Assembly (NCBI RefSeq): GCF_014851765.1
Contig: NZ_JACVAI010000004.1
Coordinates: 496,001 to 560,000 of the forward strand
Length of the DNA stretch: 64,000 nt
Source: Pseudomonas sp. PDM04
GTDB lineage: Bacteria; Pseudomonadota; Gammaproteobacteria; Pseudomonadales; Pseudomonadaceae
Direction: 5' to 3'
How positions within the stretch are numbered: the first letter of the stretch is position 1; each line of letters begins with the position of its first letter. This document shows, one piece after another, positions 16,276 through 24,618 of this stretch. The notes beneath the pieces were generated by a model. That model had not been told where the DNA came from, searched no databases, and saw only the letters and a list, made by a program, of their open reading frames with translations. The translations under genes were made by a program, and so were the position numbers.

Positions 16276-17109
16276 CTAGCCGTAGCGACCGGTGATGTAG
16301 TCTTCGGTCTGTTTCTTCGCCGGATTGGTGAACAGGGTGTCGGTGTCGCCGAACTCCACCAGTTTGCCCATGTACATGAACGCCGTGTAGTCGGAAACAC
16401 GAGCGGCCTGTTGCATGTTGTGGGTCACGATGACGATGGTGAACTTCGATTTCAGCTCGTAGATCAGCTCTTCGACCTTCAGTGTGGAGATCGGGTCGAG
16501 TGCCGAGCACGGTTCGTCGAGCAGCAGCACTTCCGGTTCCACGGCGATGGTGCGCGCGATCACCAGACGTTGCTGCTGACCGCCGGACAGGCCCAGTGCC
16601 GAGTCGTGCAGGCGGTCCTTGACTTCGTCCCACAGCGCCGCGCCTTTCAACGCCCACTCGACCGCTTCGTCGAGCACGCGTTTTTTGTTGATGCCCTGGA
16701 TACGCAGGCCGTAAACCACGTTTTCGTAGATGGTTTTCGGGAACGGGTTGGGCTTCTGGAACACCATGCCGACCCGGCGACGCAGCTCGGCCACGTCCTC
16801 GCCCTTGCGGTAGATGTTGTTGCCGTAGAGGTTGATCTCACCTTCCACGCGGCAGCCGTCGACCAGGTCGTTCATGCGGTTGAAGGTGCGCAGCAGCGTG
16901 GACTTGCCGCAGCCGGACGGGCCGATGAACGCCGTCACGCGCTGTTTCGGGATGTTCATGCTGACGTCGTACAGCGCCTGCTTGTCGCCGTAGAACAGGT
17001 TCAGGCCCGGCACTTCGATGGCCACGGTTTCCTGCGCCAGGTTCAGGCTCTGTTTGTCGCGACCCAAGGCAGACATGTTGATGCCGTGGGTATGGGTTTC
17101 GTGCTGCAT
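16276..17109 (-). CDS. pstB: Phosphate ABC transporter ATP-binding protein PstB
   Basis: PstB drives phosphate import on the cytoplasmic side of the PstC-PstA pore. The 277-residue protein shows Walker A (IGPSGCGKSTLLRTFNRMNDL), the ABC signature LSGGQQQRLVIARTIA, Walker B with VLLLDEPCSALDPIST and the switch histidine in IVIVTHNMQQAARVSDY. The start at 17109 (MQHETHTHGINMS) has AGGGAG before it and gives a length slightly above the E. coli protein because of an N-terminal extension of about 20 residues; a longer frame was rejected. Confidence 0.97.
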   Translation of the reverse strand: MQHETHTHGINMSALGRDKQSLNLAQETVAIEVPGLNLFYGDKQALYDVSMNIPKQRVTAFIGPSGCGKSTLLRTFNRMNDLVDGCRVEGEINLYGNNIYRKGEDVAELRRRVGMVFQKPNPFPKTIYENVVYGLRIQGINKKRVLDEAVEWALKGAALWDEVKDRLHDSALGLSGGQQQRLVIARTIAVEPEVLLLDEPCSALDPISTLKVEELIYELKSKFTIVIVTHNMQQAARVSDYTAFMYMGKLVEFGDTDTLFTNPAKKQTEDYITGRYG

Positions 17110-17190
17110 GGGAGGCTCCCTGTGCTGACAAATTCGGTTCGGAACACTGCTTGTCGCAATGCTCATCAATATTCCTGCGGATGCGCTTCA

Positions 17191-17219
17191 GTGTGGGAGC
17201 GGGCCTGCCCGCCCCCACA
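17191..17219. repeat. REP-like palindrome between pstA and pstB
   Basis: GTGTGGGAGCGGGCCTGCCC is followed directly by GCCCCCACAT, forming a nearly perfect self-complementary element. It sits in the 116-base gap between pstA and pstB and could set differential expression within the operon. Confidence 0.7.
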
Positions 17220-17225
17220 TTGAAA

Positions 17226-18896
17226 TCAGCTATCCAGCGCCTTGTATTTTTCGCGCAGGTGGTTACGGATCCACACTGCCGACAGGTTCAACGTCGCAAT
17301 CACCAGCACCAGCAGCAACGCGGTGGCGTACACCAGCGGCCGTGCGGCTTCGACGTTCGGGCTCTGGAAGCCGACGTCATAAATATGGAAGCCCAGGTGC
17401 ATGATTTTCTGGTCGAGGTGCAGGTACGGGTAGTTGCCGTCCAGTGGCAACGACGGCGCCAGTTTCACTACGCCCACCAGCATCAGCGGCGCCACTTCGC
17501 CGGCGGCGCGGGCCACGGCGAGGATCATGCCGGTCATCATCGCCGGGCTGGCCATCGGCAGCACGATCTTCCACAAGGTTTCCGCCTTGGTCGCGCCAAG
17601 GGCCAGCGAGCCTTCCCGCACCGTACGGGGGATCCGCGCCAGGCCTTCTTCGGTGGCCACGATCACCACCGGCACCGCCAGCAGCGCCAGGGTCAGGGAG
17701 GCCCACAGCAGGCCCGGCGTACCGAAGGTCGGTGCCGGCAGCGCTTCGGGGAAGAACAAGCGGTCGACCGAGCCGCCCAGCACGTAGACGAAGAAGCCCA
17801 GGCCGAACACGCCATAGACAATCGCCGGAACGCCCGCCAGGTTGTTCACCGCGATGCGGATCACCCGGGTCAGCGTGTTCTGTTTGGCGTATTCACGCAG
17901 GTACACCGCCGCCAGCACACCGAACGGCGTCACGATCATGGCCATGATCAGGGTCATCATCACGGTGCCGAAAATCGCCGGGAAGATCCCGCCTTCGGTG
18001 TTCGCTTCCCGCGGATCGTCGCTGAGGAATTCCCAGACCTTGCTGAAGTAGAAGCCGATCTTGGTGAACGTGCCCATGGCATTCGGCTGGTAGGCATGAA
18101 CCACCTTGCCCAGGCTGATTTCCAGTTCCTTGCCGTTGGCGTCACGAGCGGTCAGCGAGTCGCGATTGAACTGCGCGTGCAGATCGGTCAGACGCGCTTC
18201 GATGTCCTGGTAACGGGCATTGAGTTCGGCGCGCTCGGATTCCATGTCCGCTTGCGCAGCCGCGCTCATGTTGCCTTCCAGCTCCAGCTTGCGGCCGTGC
18301 AGGCGGATGCGTTCGAGGCCGGAGTTGATCGCGCCGATATCGGACTTCTCAAGGGTCTTGAGCTGGGCGGCGAGCTGGTTCACCCGATCGATCCGCGCTT
18401 GCAGTTCCGGCCACGCCGCTTCGCCTTCGGCGACGACCTTGCCGCCCTCTTTGACGTTGACCAGGTAACCGTAGAAATTGCCCCACTCGCGGCGCTCGAT
18501 GGCCATCAACTCGGGTGGTGTGGTCTGCTGGGTCAGCCAGTCACCGACGATCCAGGTGAAGTCATTGCCGTTCAGGTCACGGTTGCCGACCTTGATCAGC
18601 TCGCGGGTCATGAACTCGGGGCCCTGATCGGGCACTGGCAGGCCCGCACTTTTCAGCCGAGCACGCGGCACTTCTTCCTTCTGTACCACCTCGCCGACGA
18701 CCAGGTGATTGCCTTGGCCCGGTACGTCATAGCTGGCGTGAATCAAGTCCGCCGGCCAGAAGTGACCCAGACCGCGCACGGCGATCACCGCCAACAGGCC
18801 AATGGTCATGATGACCGCGATGGACACCGCGCCACCGCTGATCCAGACGCCGGGGGCGCCGCTCTTGAACCATCCTTTCAGGGAGTTCTGTTTCAC
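17226..18896 (-). CDS. pstA: Phosphate ABC transporter permease PstA, extended form
   Basis: The 556-residue protein is almost twice as long as E. coli PstA. The usual permease core is in the second half, with TM2 near residue 303, the loop ARIPRTVREGSLALGATKAETLWKIVLPMASPAM that contacts PstB, and the end RNHLREKYKALDS. Between TM1 (about 22-45) and TM2 there is a periplasmic insert of about 250 residues, much of it predicted coiled coil (LQARIDRVNQLAAQLKTLEK, then ERAELNARYQDIEARLTDLH). The start is GTG at 18896, 15 bases after pstC. Long PstA proteins are usual for Pseudomonas, and the insert may pair with the PstC insert. Confidence 0.95.
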   Translation of the reverse strand: MKQNSLKGWFKSGAPGVWISGGAVSIAVIMTIGLLAVIAVRGLGHFWPADLIHASYDVPGQGNHLVVGEVVQKEEVPRARLKSAGLPVPDQGPEFMTRELIKVGNRDLNGNDFTWIVGDWLTQQTTPPELMAIERREWGNFYGYLVNVKEGGKVVAEGEAAWPELQARIDRVNQLAAQLKTLEKSDIGAINSGLERIRLHGRKLELEGNMSAAAQADMESERAELNARYQDIEARLTDLHAQFNRDSLTARDANGKELEISLGKVVHAYQPNAMGTFTKIGFYFSKVWEFLSDDPREANTEGGIFPAIFGTVMMTLIMAMIVTPFGVLAAVYLREYAKQNTLTRVIRIAVNNLAGVPAIVYGVFGLGFFVYVLGGSVDRLFFPEALPAPTFGTPGLLWASLTLALLAVPVVIVATEEGLARIPRTVREGSLALGATKAETLWKIVLPMASPAMMTGMILAVARAAGEVAPLMLVGVVKLAPSLPLDGNYPYLHLDQKIMHLGFHIYDVGFQSPNVEAARPLVYATALLLVLVIATLNLSAVWIRNHLREKYKALDS

Positions 18897-18911
18897 AGAC
18901 TTCTACCTTTC

Positions 18912-21194
18912 TTAAAGCGACGAGTATTTCTTGCGCAGACGCTGACGAATCAGTTCCGCGAGGGTGTTCATGACGAAGGTGAACAACAGCAGCACCAGCG
19001 CCGAGAGGAACAGCACGCGGTAGTGGCTGCCGCCGACTTCCGACTCGGGCATTTCCACCGCGACGTTGGCGGCCAGGGTGCGCAGGCCTTCGAACAGGTT
19101 CATTTCCATGACCGGGGTGTTACCGGTGGCCATCAGCACGATCATGGTTTCACCAACCGCGCGACCCATGCCGATCATCAGCGCCGAGAAGATGCCCGGG
19201 CTGGCAGTGAGGATCACCACGCGGGTCATGGTCTGCCACGGTGTGGCGCCCAGGGCCAGGGAGCCCAAGGTCAGGCCACGCGGCACGCTGAACACGGCGT
19301 CTTCGGCGATGGAGTAAATGTTCGGGATCACCGCAAAGCCCATGGCCAGGCCGACCACCAGGGCGTTGCGCTGGTCGTAGGTGATGCCCAGATCGTGGGA
19401 AATCCACATGCGCATGTCACCGCCGAAGAACCAGTTCTCCATGAACGGGCTCATGTACAACGAGAACCAGCCCACAAACAGGATCACCGGAATCAGCAGG
19501 GCACTTTCCCAGCCGTCCGGGACTTTCAGGCGAATCGACTCAGGCAGGCGACTGAAGCTGAAACCGGCGATCAGGATGCCGATCGGCAGCAGCATCAGCA
19601 GGCTGAAAATGCCCGGCAGGTGCCCTTCCACATACGGGGCGAGGAACAGGCCGGCGAAGAAGCCGAGGATCACGGTCGGCATCGCTTCCATCAGCTCGAT
19701 CACCGGTTTGACCTTGCGGCGCATGCCCGGCGCCATGAAGTACGCCGTATAGATGGCGGCGGCAACGGCCAGGGGTGCGGCCAGCAACATGGCGTAGAAC
19801 GCGGCTTTCAGGGTGCCGAAGGTGAGCGGCGACAGGCTCAGTTTCGGTTCGAAATCAGTGTTGGCCGCCGTCGATTGCCAGACGTATTTAGGCTCGTCGT
19901 AGTTCTCGTACCAGACTTTGCTCCACAGCGCGCTCCAGGACACCTCCGGGTGAGGGTTGTCGAGCAGCAGCGGTTTGATCTGCCCACCCGCTTCGACGAT
20001 CACGCGGTTGGCCCGGGGCGACAGGCCGAACAGGCCCTGGCCGTCCACCACCTGGTCCACCAGCAAGGTGCGGTGCGCGGTGCTGTGGAACACGCCGAGC
20101 TTGCCGGACGCATCCAGGGCGATGAAGCCCTTGCGACGCTCTTCGGCAGTGATTTCAACGATGGGCGTGCTGCCCATCTGGAAGGTGCGGATCTGCTTCA
20201 GGCGTTGCTCGCCATCCGGGTCGCGGGCCATGAACCATTGGGCCAGGCCGCCCCTGGAATCGCCGATGATCAGCGAGATACCGCCCACCAGTTGGGTGGC
20301 GGCGGTGACTTGCGCCTCGCCGTTTTCCAGCAGCTTGTAGCGGCCGTTGAGGCTGCGGTCGCGCAGGCTGAACACGTCGGCTTGGGCACGACCGTTGATC
20401 ACGTACAGCCACTGCTGACGCGGGTCGACGAAGATGTGCTTCACCGGCTCGGTCATCTGCGGCAGCTCGATACGCTTCTGCTCGCTGGTGATTTCACCGG
20501 TCATCATGTTCTCTTCGCTGGTCAGCGACAGCACATTGAGTTGCGACCCGGTGGAGCCCACCAGCATCAGCGTGGTATCGGTGGCATTGAGGCTGACATG
20601 CTCCAGCGCCCCGCCCGCCTCGTTCACCGCGATCGGCGCTTCGCCGTAGGGGTACTCGATGGCCGGGTTGATGGTTTTCTTGCCATCCGGATAACTGACT
20701 TTATAGGTGTGACGGAACACCAGCGCCTGGCCATTGGACAGCCCTACCGCCACCAATGGGTGACCGGGCTGGTCTTCGCCGATGGAGGTTACGCTGGCAC
20801 CGGCCGGAACCGGCAGATCGACGCGCTTGAGCTCAGCGCCACTGTCGATGTCGAAAAACAGCACCTGGCCCTTGTCGGAAACACGCATGGCCACCTGGTT
20901 CTGCTCTTCCAGGGAGATCATCAGCGGCTTGCCGGCGTCCTGCATCCAGGCGGGGGTAATCGCGTCTTTGGCCGTCAGGCTGGCCCCCTGGAACAGGGGC
21001 GCGACGACGTAGGCCAGGAAAAAGAAAATCAGGGTGATCGCCCCCAGCACGGCGAGGCCGCCAACGAGCACATACCAACGGGTGAGGCGATCCTTGAGCG
21101 CGCGAATGCGGCGCTTGCGTTGCAACTCAGGCGTATTGAAATCAATTCGCTTGGGGGGATTTGTAGTCATGTTGGAATTGGCCAGATCATTCAT
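18912..21194 (-). CDS. pstC: Phosphate ABC transporter permease PstC with large periplasmic insert
   Basis: This 760-residue protein, against about 320 in E. coli, has TM1 at about residues 40-66, then about 390 periplasmic residues, then the permease core from about 458 with GSLALGATPWQTMTRVVILTASPGIFSALMIGMGRAVGETM. The insert is rich in short beta strands with repeated patterns such as GQVLFFDIDSGAELKRVDL, QQWLYVINGRAQADVFSLRD and GFIALDASGKLGVFHST, so it reads like a WD40-type beta-propeller. The ATG at 21194 has AGGG before it, but a perfect Pho box lies only 22 bases upstream, and a second ATG at 21170 is possible. Role of the insert is not known to me. Confidence 0.94.
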   Translation of the reverse strand: MNDLANSNMTTNPPKRIDFNTPELQRKRRIRALKDRLTRWYVLVGGLAVLGAITLIFFFLAYVVAPLFQGASLTAKDAITPAWMQDAGKPLMISLEEQNQVAMRVSDKGQVLFFDIDSGAELKRVDLPVPAGASVTSIGEDQPGHPLVAVGLSNGQALVFRHTYKVSYPDGKKTINPAIEYPYGEAPIAVNEAGGALEHVSLNATDTTLMLVGSTGSQLNVLSLTSEENMMTGEITSEQKRIELPQMTEPVKHIFVDPRQQWLYVINGRAQADVFSLRDRSLNGRYKLLENGEAQVTAATQLVGGISLIIGDSRGGLAQWFMARDPDGEQRLKQIRTFQMGSTPIVEITAEERRKGFIALDASGKLGVFHSTAHRTLLVDQVVDGQGLFGLSPRANRVIVEAGGQIKPLLLDNPHPEVSWSALWSKVWYENYDEPKYVWQSTAANTDFEPKLSLSPLTFGTLKAAFYAMLLAAPLAVAAAIYTAYFMAPGMRRKVKPVIELMEAMPTVILGFFAGLFLAPYVEGHLPGIFSLLMLLPIGILIAGFSFSRLPESIRLKVPDGWESALLIPVILFVGWFSLYMSPFMENWFFGGDMRMWISHDLGITYDQRNALVVGLAMGFAVIPNIYSIAEDAVFSVPRGLTLGSLALGATPWQTMTRVVILTASPGIFSALMIGMGRAVGETMIVLMATGNTPVMEMNLFEGLRTLAANVAVEMPESEVGGSHYRVLFLSALVLLLFTFVMNTLAELIRQRLRKKYSSL

Positions 21195-21216
21195 TCGCAC
21201 ACCCTAGCGATCCTGT

Positions 21217-21234
21217 ATGACAGAAAGATGACAG
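21217..21234 (-). promoter_or_regulatory. Perfect Pho box upstream of pstC
   Basis: On the minus strand CTGTCAT-CTTT-CTGTCAT repeats the 7-base half-site exactly, the consensus for PhoB. It lies between pstS and pstC, so pstCAB-phoU can have its own PhoB-driven promoter besides read-through from pstS. Ten bases downstream is TAGGGT, a weak -10. Confidence 0.85.
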
Positions 21235-21294
21235 TGCAGTGACGCGACGAATCCGCCGCTGGCAGGACCAGCAGTGGATTGAGAATTCGAAATG

Positions 21295-21322
21295 CAGGGA
21301 GGCGGCCATTGCCGCCCCCCTG
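21295..21322 (-). terminator. GC-rich hairpin between pstS and pstC
   Basis: GGCGGC (21301-21306) and GCCGCC (21311-21316), extended outward with one mismatch to 21295 and 21322, form a long stem 35 bases after the pstS stop. No T-run follows. It is probably a partial terminator or an mRNA stabiliser that keeps pstS transcripts more abundant than pstCAB. Confidence 0.55.
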
Positions 21323-21356
21323 GGAGTCCTTAGGGGTTCACCCTAGACTCAGTTTG

Positions 21357-22355
21357 TTACTGCTTTGCGACAGAGCCGCCTTCCTGCAGACCCAAGTCAG
21401 CCAGTGCTTTTGCTGCGACCTTGGCTGGCAGTGGGATGTAGCCGTCTTTCACCACCACTTCCTGGCCCTGTTTGGACAGGACCAGCTTCACGAACTCGGC
21501 TTCCAGCGGGGCCAGAGGCTTGTTCGGGGCCTTGTTGACGTAGACGTACAGGAAACGGGACAGCGGGTACTTGCCGTTCAGGGCGTTTTCTTCGGTGTCT
21601 TCGATGAACTCGGTGCCGCCTTTCTTGGCCAGGGCCACGGTTTTCACGCTGGCCGTCTTGTAACCGATGCCCGAGTAACCGATGCCGTTCAGCGAGGAGC
21701 TGATCGACTGCACGACCGAAGCCGAGCCCGGTTGTTCGTTCACGTTAGCCTTGTAGTCGCCTTTGCACAGGGCTTCTTCCTTGAAGTAGCCGTAGGTGCC
21801 GGATACCGAGTTACGACCGAACAGTTGCACCGGCTTGTTGGCCAGGTCGCCGGTCACACCCAGGTCACCCCAGGTTTTCACATCGGTTTTGGCGCCGCAC
21901 AGACGGGTGGACGAGAAGATCGCATCGACCTGTTCCATGGTCAGGTGCTGGATCGGGTTGTCCTTGTGCACGAAGACAGCCAGGGCGTCCACGGCCACCG
22001 GGATAGCGGTTGGCTTGTAGCCGTACTTCTGCTCGAAGGCCGCCAGTTCGGTGTCCTTCATCTTGCGGCTCATAGGGCCCAGGTTGGAGGTGCCTTCAGT
22101 CAGCGCAGGTGGCGCGGTGGCCGAGCCGGCGGCTTGAATCTGGATGTTGACGTTCGGGTATTCTTTTTTGTAGTTCTCGGCCCACAGGGTCATGAGGTTG
22201 GCCAGGGTATCGGAGCCGACGCTGGACAAGTTGCCCGACACACCGGTGGTCTTGGTGTAGCTCGGGATAGCAGGGTCAACAGCGGCAACCGCGTTGGCAG
22301 TCGCAACGCCAGCAGCGACAAAAGTCATTGCCGCCATCAAACGCTTCAGTTTCAT
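21357..22355 (-). CDS. pstS: Periplasmic phosphate-binding protein PstS
   Basis: PstS captures phosphate in the periplasm and hands it to PstC-PstA. The 332-residue precursor has a signal peptide ending near residue 24 (AAGVATANAVAA). The mature part shows SSVGSDTLANLMTLWAENY, binding-site elements typical of the longer Pseudomonas PstS, GTEFI and FLYVYVNK, and ends ALADLGLQEGGSVAKQ. GGAGTAAGGC lies before the ATG. It is the first gene of the pst locus, separated from pstC by 162 bases holding a hairpin and a second Pho box. Confidence 0.96.
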   Translation of the reverse strand: MKLKRLMAAMTFVAAGVATANAVAAVDPAIPSYTKTTGVSGNLSSVGSDTLANLMTLWAENYKKEYPNVNIQIQAAGSATAPPALTEGTSNLGPMSRKMKDTELAAFEQKYGYKPTAIPVAVDALAVFVHKDNPIQHLTMEQVDAIFSSTRLCGAKTDVKTWGDLGVTGDLANKPVQLFGRNSVSGTYGYFKEEALCKGDYKANVNEQPGSASVVQSISSSLNGIGYSGIGYKTASVKTVALAKKGGTEFIEDTEENALNGKYPLSRFLYVYVNKAPNKPLAPLEAEFVKLVLSKQGQEVVVKDGYIPLPAKVAAKALADLGLQEGGSVAKQ

Positions 22356-22423
22356 GCCTTACTCCTAGCAGATAGAGTGTGTTAAGTCGGGGGCCAAGTA
22401 TCGGCAGGCCGTATGAACACTCT

Positions 22424-22441
22424 ATGGCTGAAATATGACAA
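22424..22441 (-). promoter_or_regulatory. Candidate Pho box upstream of pstS
   Basis: On the minus strand TTGTCAT-ATTT-CAGCCAT has 11 of 14 half-site matches to the PhoB consensus and ends 68 bases before the pstS ATG, a normal promoter distance. Confidence 0.7.
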
Positions 22442-22465
22442 TTGGATGAAAGGCCATCATCGCTT

Positions 22466-22487
22466 CATCGCCGGCACGCCGGCGATG
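22466..22487 (-). terminator. Hairpin after the MFS transporter gene
   Basis: CATCGCCGGC and GCCGGCGATG are perfect 10-base inverted arms with a 2-base centre, 11 bases beyond the MFS stop. There is no T-run, so termination is inferred only. Confidence 0.5.
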
Positions 22488-22498
22488 AACAAGACGGA

Positions 22499-23797
22499 TC
22501 AACGCCCCTTCTTCCAGAGGTAGGCCCCCAGCACGATCCCGACCCCACACAGCACCGCCACGTAGTACGCCGGCCCCATCGGGCTTTCCTTGAGCAGCAG
22601 GCTGACCACCATCGGCGTCAGGCCACCGAAAATGGCGTAGGCGACGTTATAGGAGAAAGACAGGCCGCTGAAACGCACCACGGGTGGGAAAGCCTTGACC
22701 ATCACGTACGGCACCGCGCCGATGGTGCCGACCAGCAGGCCGGTCAGGGCATACAGCGGGAACAGCCAGTCAGGATGGTCGGCCAGGCTGTGGTAGAAGG
22801 TCCAGGAACTGGCGAGCAGGGCCGCGCAGCCAAATACGAATACGCGGCCTGCGCCGAAGCGATCCGCCAATGCCCCGGCAATGATGCAACCAAAGCTCAA
22901 CATTACAATGGCCACGCTGTTGGACTGCAGGGCCGTGGTCGGAGAGAAGTGGTAGACCGTCTGCAACACGGTTGGCGTCATCAGGATCAGCACCACGATG
23001 CCGGCCGACAGCAGCCAGGTCAGCAACATGGAAATAACGATTGCCCCGCGATGGTCGCGCAACACCGCACGCAGCGGCACTTCTTCGGCCAGCGCCTTGC
23101 GCTGTTGCAGTTCGGCGAACACCGGGGTTTCGTGCAACCAACGGCGCAGGTACACCGAGAACAGACCGAACACACCACCGAGCAGGAACGGGATCCGCCA
23201 GGCGTAATCCGACACCTCCACCGGGGTGTAAAGGCTATTGATCGCCGTGGCGACCAGCGACCCCAGGAGAATGCCCGCCGTCAGACCGCTGGTCAGGGTG
23301 CCGCAGGCGTAGCCGATATGCCGCTGCGGTACGTGTTCGGAAACGAAGACCCAGGCGCCCGGCACTTCACCGCCAATCGCCGCGCCCTGGATCACCCGCA
23401 TCAACAGCAACAGGATCGGCGCCCACAGGCCGATCTGCGCGTAGGTCGGCAGCAAGCCCATGATCAGGGTCGGCACCGCCATCATGAAAATGCTCAGGGT
23501 GAACATCTTCTTGCGCCCCAGCAGGTCACCGAAGTGCGCCATCACGATGCCGCCCAGCGGCCGTGCCAGGTAGCCCGCGGCAAAGATGCCGAAGGTCTGC
23601 ATCAGGCGCAGCCACTCGGGCATGTCGGCCGGGAAGAACAGCTTGCCCACCACCGTGGCGAAGAACACGAAAATGATGAAGTCGTAGAACTCCAGCGCGC
23701 CGCCCAGGGCGGACAGCGATAAAGTCTTGTAGTCATTGCGGGTCAGCGGTCGTGCGGGTTGGGTCGGCTGCGCGATGCTCGAAGGCGCTGTGGTCAT
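22499..23797 (-). CDS. MFS transporter, metabolite:H+ symporter type
   Basis: This 432-residue inner-membrane protein has about twelve hydrophobic segments. The family loop between TM2 and TM3 reads RPLGGIVMAHFGDLLGRKKM, close to the GxxxDRxGRR pattern, and the N-terminal LGGALEFYDFIIFVFFATVVGKLFF is typical of the shikimate/proline-betaine/citrate group (ProP/ShiA/KgtP). The substrate cannot be told from sequence. ATG at 23797 (MTTAPSSIAQP) has AAGCCTTG before it; the longer frame adds a non-conserved tail. From memory an MFS gene follows pstS in P. aeruginosa too. Confidence 0.9.
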   Translation of the reverse strand: MTTAPSSIAQPTQPARPLTRNDYKTLSLSALGGALEFYDFIIFVFFATVVGKLFFPADMPEWLRLMQTFGIFAAGYLARPLGGIVMAHFGDLLGRKKMFTLSIFMMAVPTLIMGLLPTYAQIGLWAPILLLLMRVIQGAAIGGEVPGAWVFVSEHVPQRHIGYACGTLTSGLTAGILLGSLVATAINSLYTPVEVSDYAWRIPFLLGGVFGLFSVYLRRWLHETPVFAELQQRKALAEEVPLRAVLRDHRGAIVISMLLTWLLSAGIVVLILMTPTVLQTVYHFSPTTALQSNSVAIVMLSFGCIIAGALADRFGAGRVFVFGCAALLASSWTFYHSLADHPDWLFPLYALTGLLVGTIGAVPYVMVKAFPPVVRFSGLSFSYNVAYAIFGGLTPMVVSLLLKESPMGPAYYVAVLCGVGIVLGAYLWKKGR

Positions 23798-24157
23798 GGC
23801 AAGGCTTCTCTTTATAGACGGATCTGCAACCTCGACAACGCTGGCCGGGGCTTGGGCAGGACCGGCACGATAACAAATTGTTCGAAAAAGCACATAGAGG
23901 TGCGTATTTGACGGTCAAAATGAGAACCGGACGGTCGTCTCGGAGTCTATCGACCGATATACTCGGGGTCTTGCGACAGTTTCAAGGGTTGCTGTGCGAA
24001 AACGCCTGCCGGGATTCAGGCGGTTTCGCAGAGTTTCCCTTCAGGCGCCTTACGAAAAACGTGACGAACAGAGTATGTTCGGGGCTGAATCGTTTTTCTT
24101 CAGACGGCTATTCACCTTGAAAGACAATGAGAGTCACGGGTCAGAGGCACCCCCGGC
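23798..24157. other. Intergenic region between divergent MFS and thioesterase genes
   Basis: This 360-base gap shows no convincing gene. Its main structure is a hairpin at 23996-24029 with 13-base arms (GCGAAAACGCCTG and CAGGCGGTTTCGC, one mismatch) around an 8-base loop, without a T-run. Promoters for both flanking genes must lie here but could not be placed. Confidence 0.55.
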
Positions 24158-24562
24158 ATGATAGAGCTCGAACAAGAAGATCCAATCCCGCAGGGCGACC
24201 TGGCCTTGCAAATCACCGCGCTGCCGCGTGAAACCAACGGTTTCGGCGATATCTTCGGCGGCTGGCTGGTGGCCCAGATGGACCTGGCGGGCACCGCGAT
24301 GGCCAGCAAGGTCGCCGGCGGTCGCGTCGCCACCGTCGCCATCGACCGCATGGCGTTCCTGGTTCCGGTCGCGGTGGGCGCCCAGTTGTCCTTCTACACC
24401 CAGGCGCTGGAAATCGGCCGCAGCTCGATCCAGATGATGGTCGAGGTCTGGAGCGACGATCCACTGTCCAGCGAGTGGCGTAAAGTCACGGAAGCCGTGT
24501 TTGTGTTCGTCGCCATCGACGGCAGTGGCCGCACCCGTTCGGTTCCGCCACGCGCACGTTAA
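24158..24562 (+). CDS. Acyl-CoA thioesterase, hotdog fold (YciA-like)
   Basis: The 134-residue protein is a single hotdog domain. The conserved TNGFGDIFGGWLVAQMDLAG holds the catalytic aspartate and the helix dipole that binds CoA thioesters, and VATVAIDRMAFLVPVAVG follows at the second strand. YciA-type enzymes hydrolyse medium- and long-chain acyl-CoA in the cytosol. It precedes a mutarotase gene by 56 bases, possibly on the same transcript. A second, separate hotdog thioesterase is encoded at 62682. Confidence 0.9.
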   Translation: MIELEQEDPIPQGDLALQITALPRETNGFGDIFGGWLVAQMDLAGTAMASKVAGGRVATVAIDRMAFLVPVAVGAQLSFYTQALEIGRSSIQMMVEVWSDDPLSSEWRKVTEAVFVFVAIDGSGRTRSVPPRAR

Positions 24563-24618
24563 ACACAGCCCCTGTTTTGCGGTCCATTGCAGTCCTGTTC
24601 CCGATAGAGAGTGGCCCC

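Noticed and set aside
17151..21242. Plus-strand open frame of 1363 codons
   Set aside because: It is antisense to pstA and pstC, is very rich in His/Gln/Arg/Asp as expected of the reverse of a high-GC gene, and has no recognisable domain.
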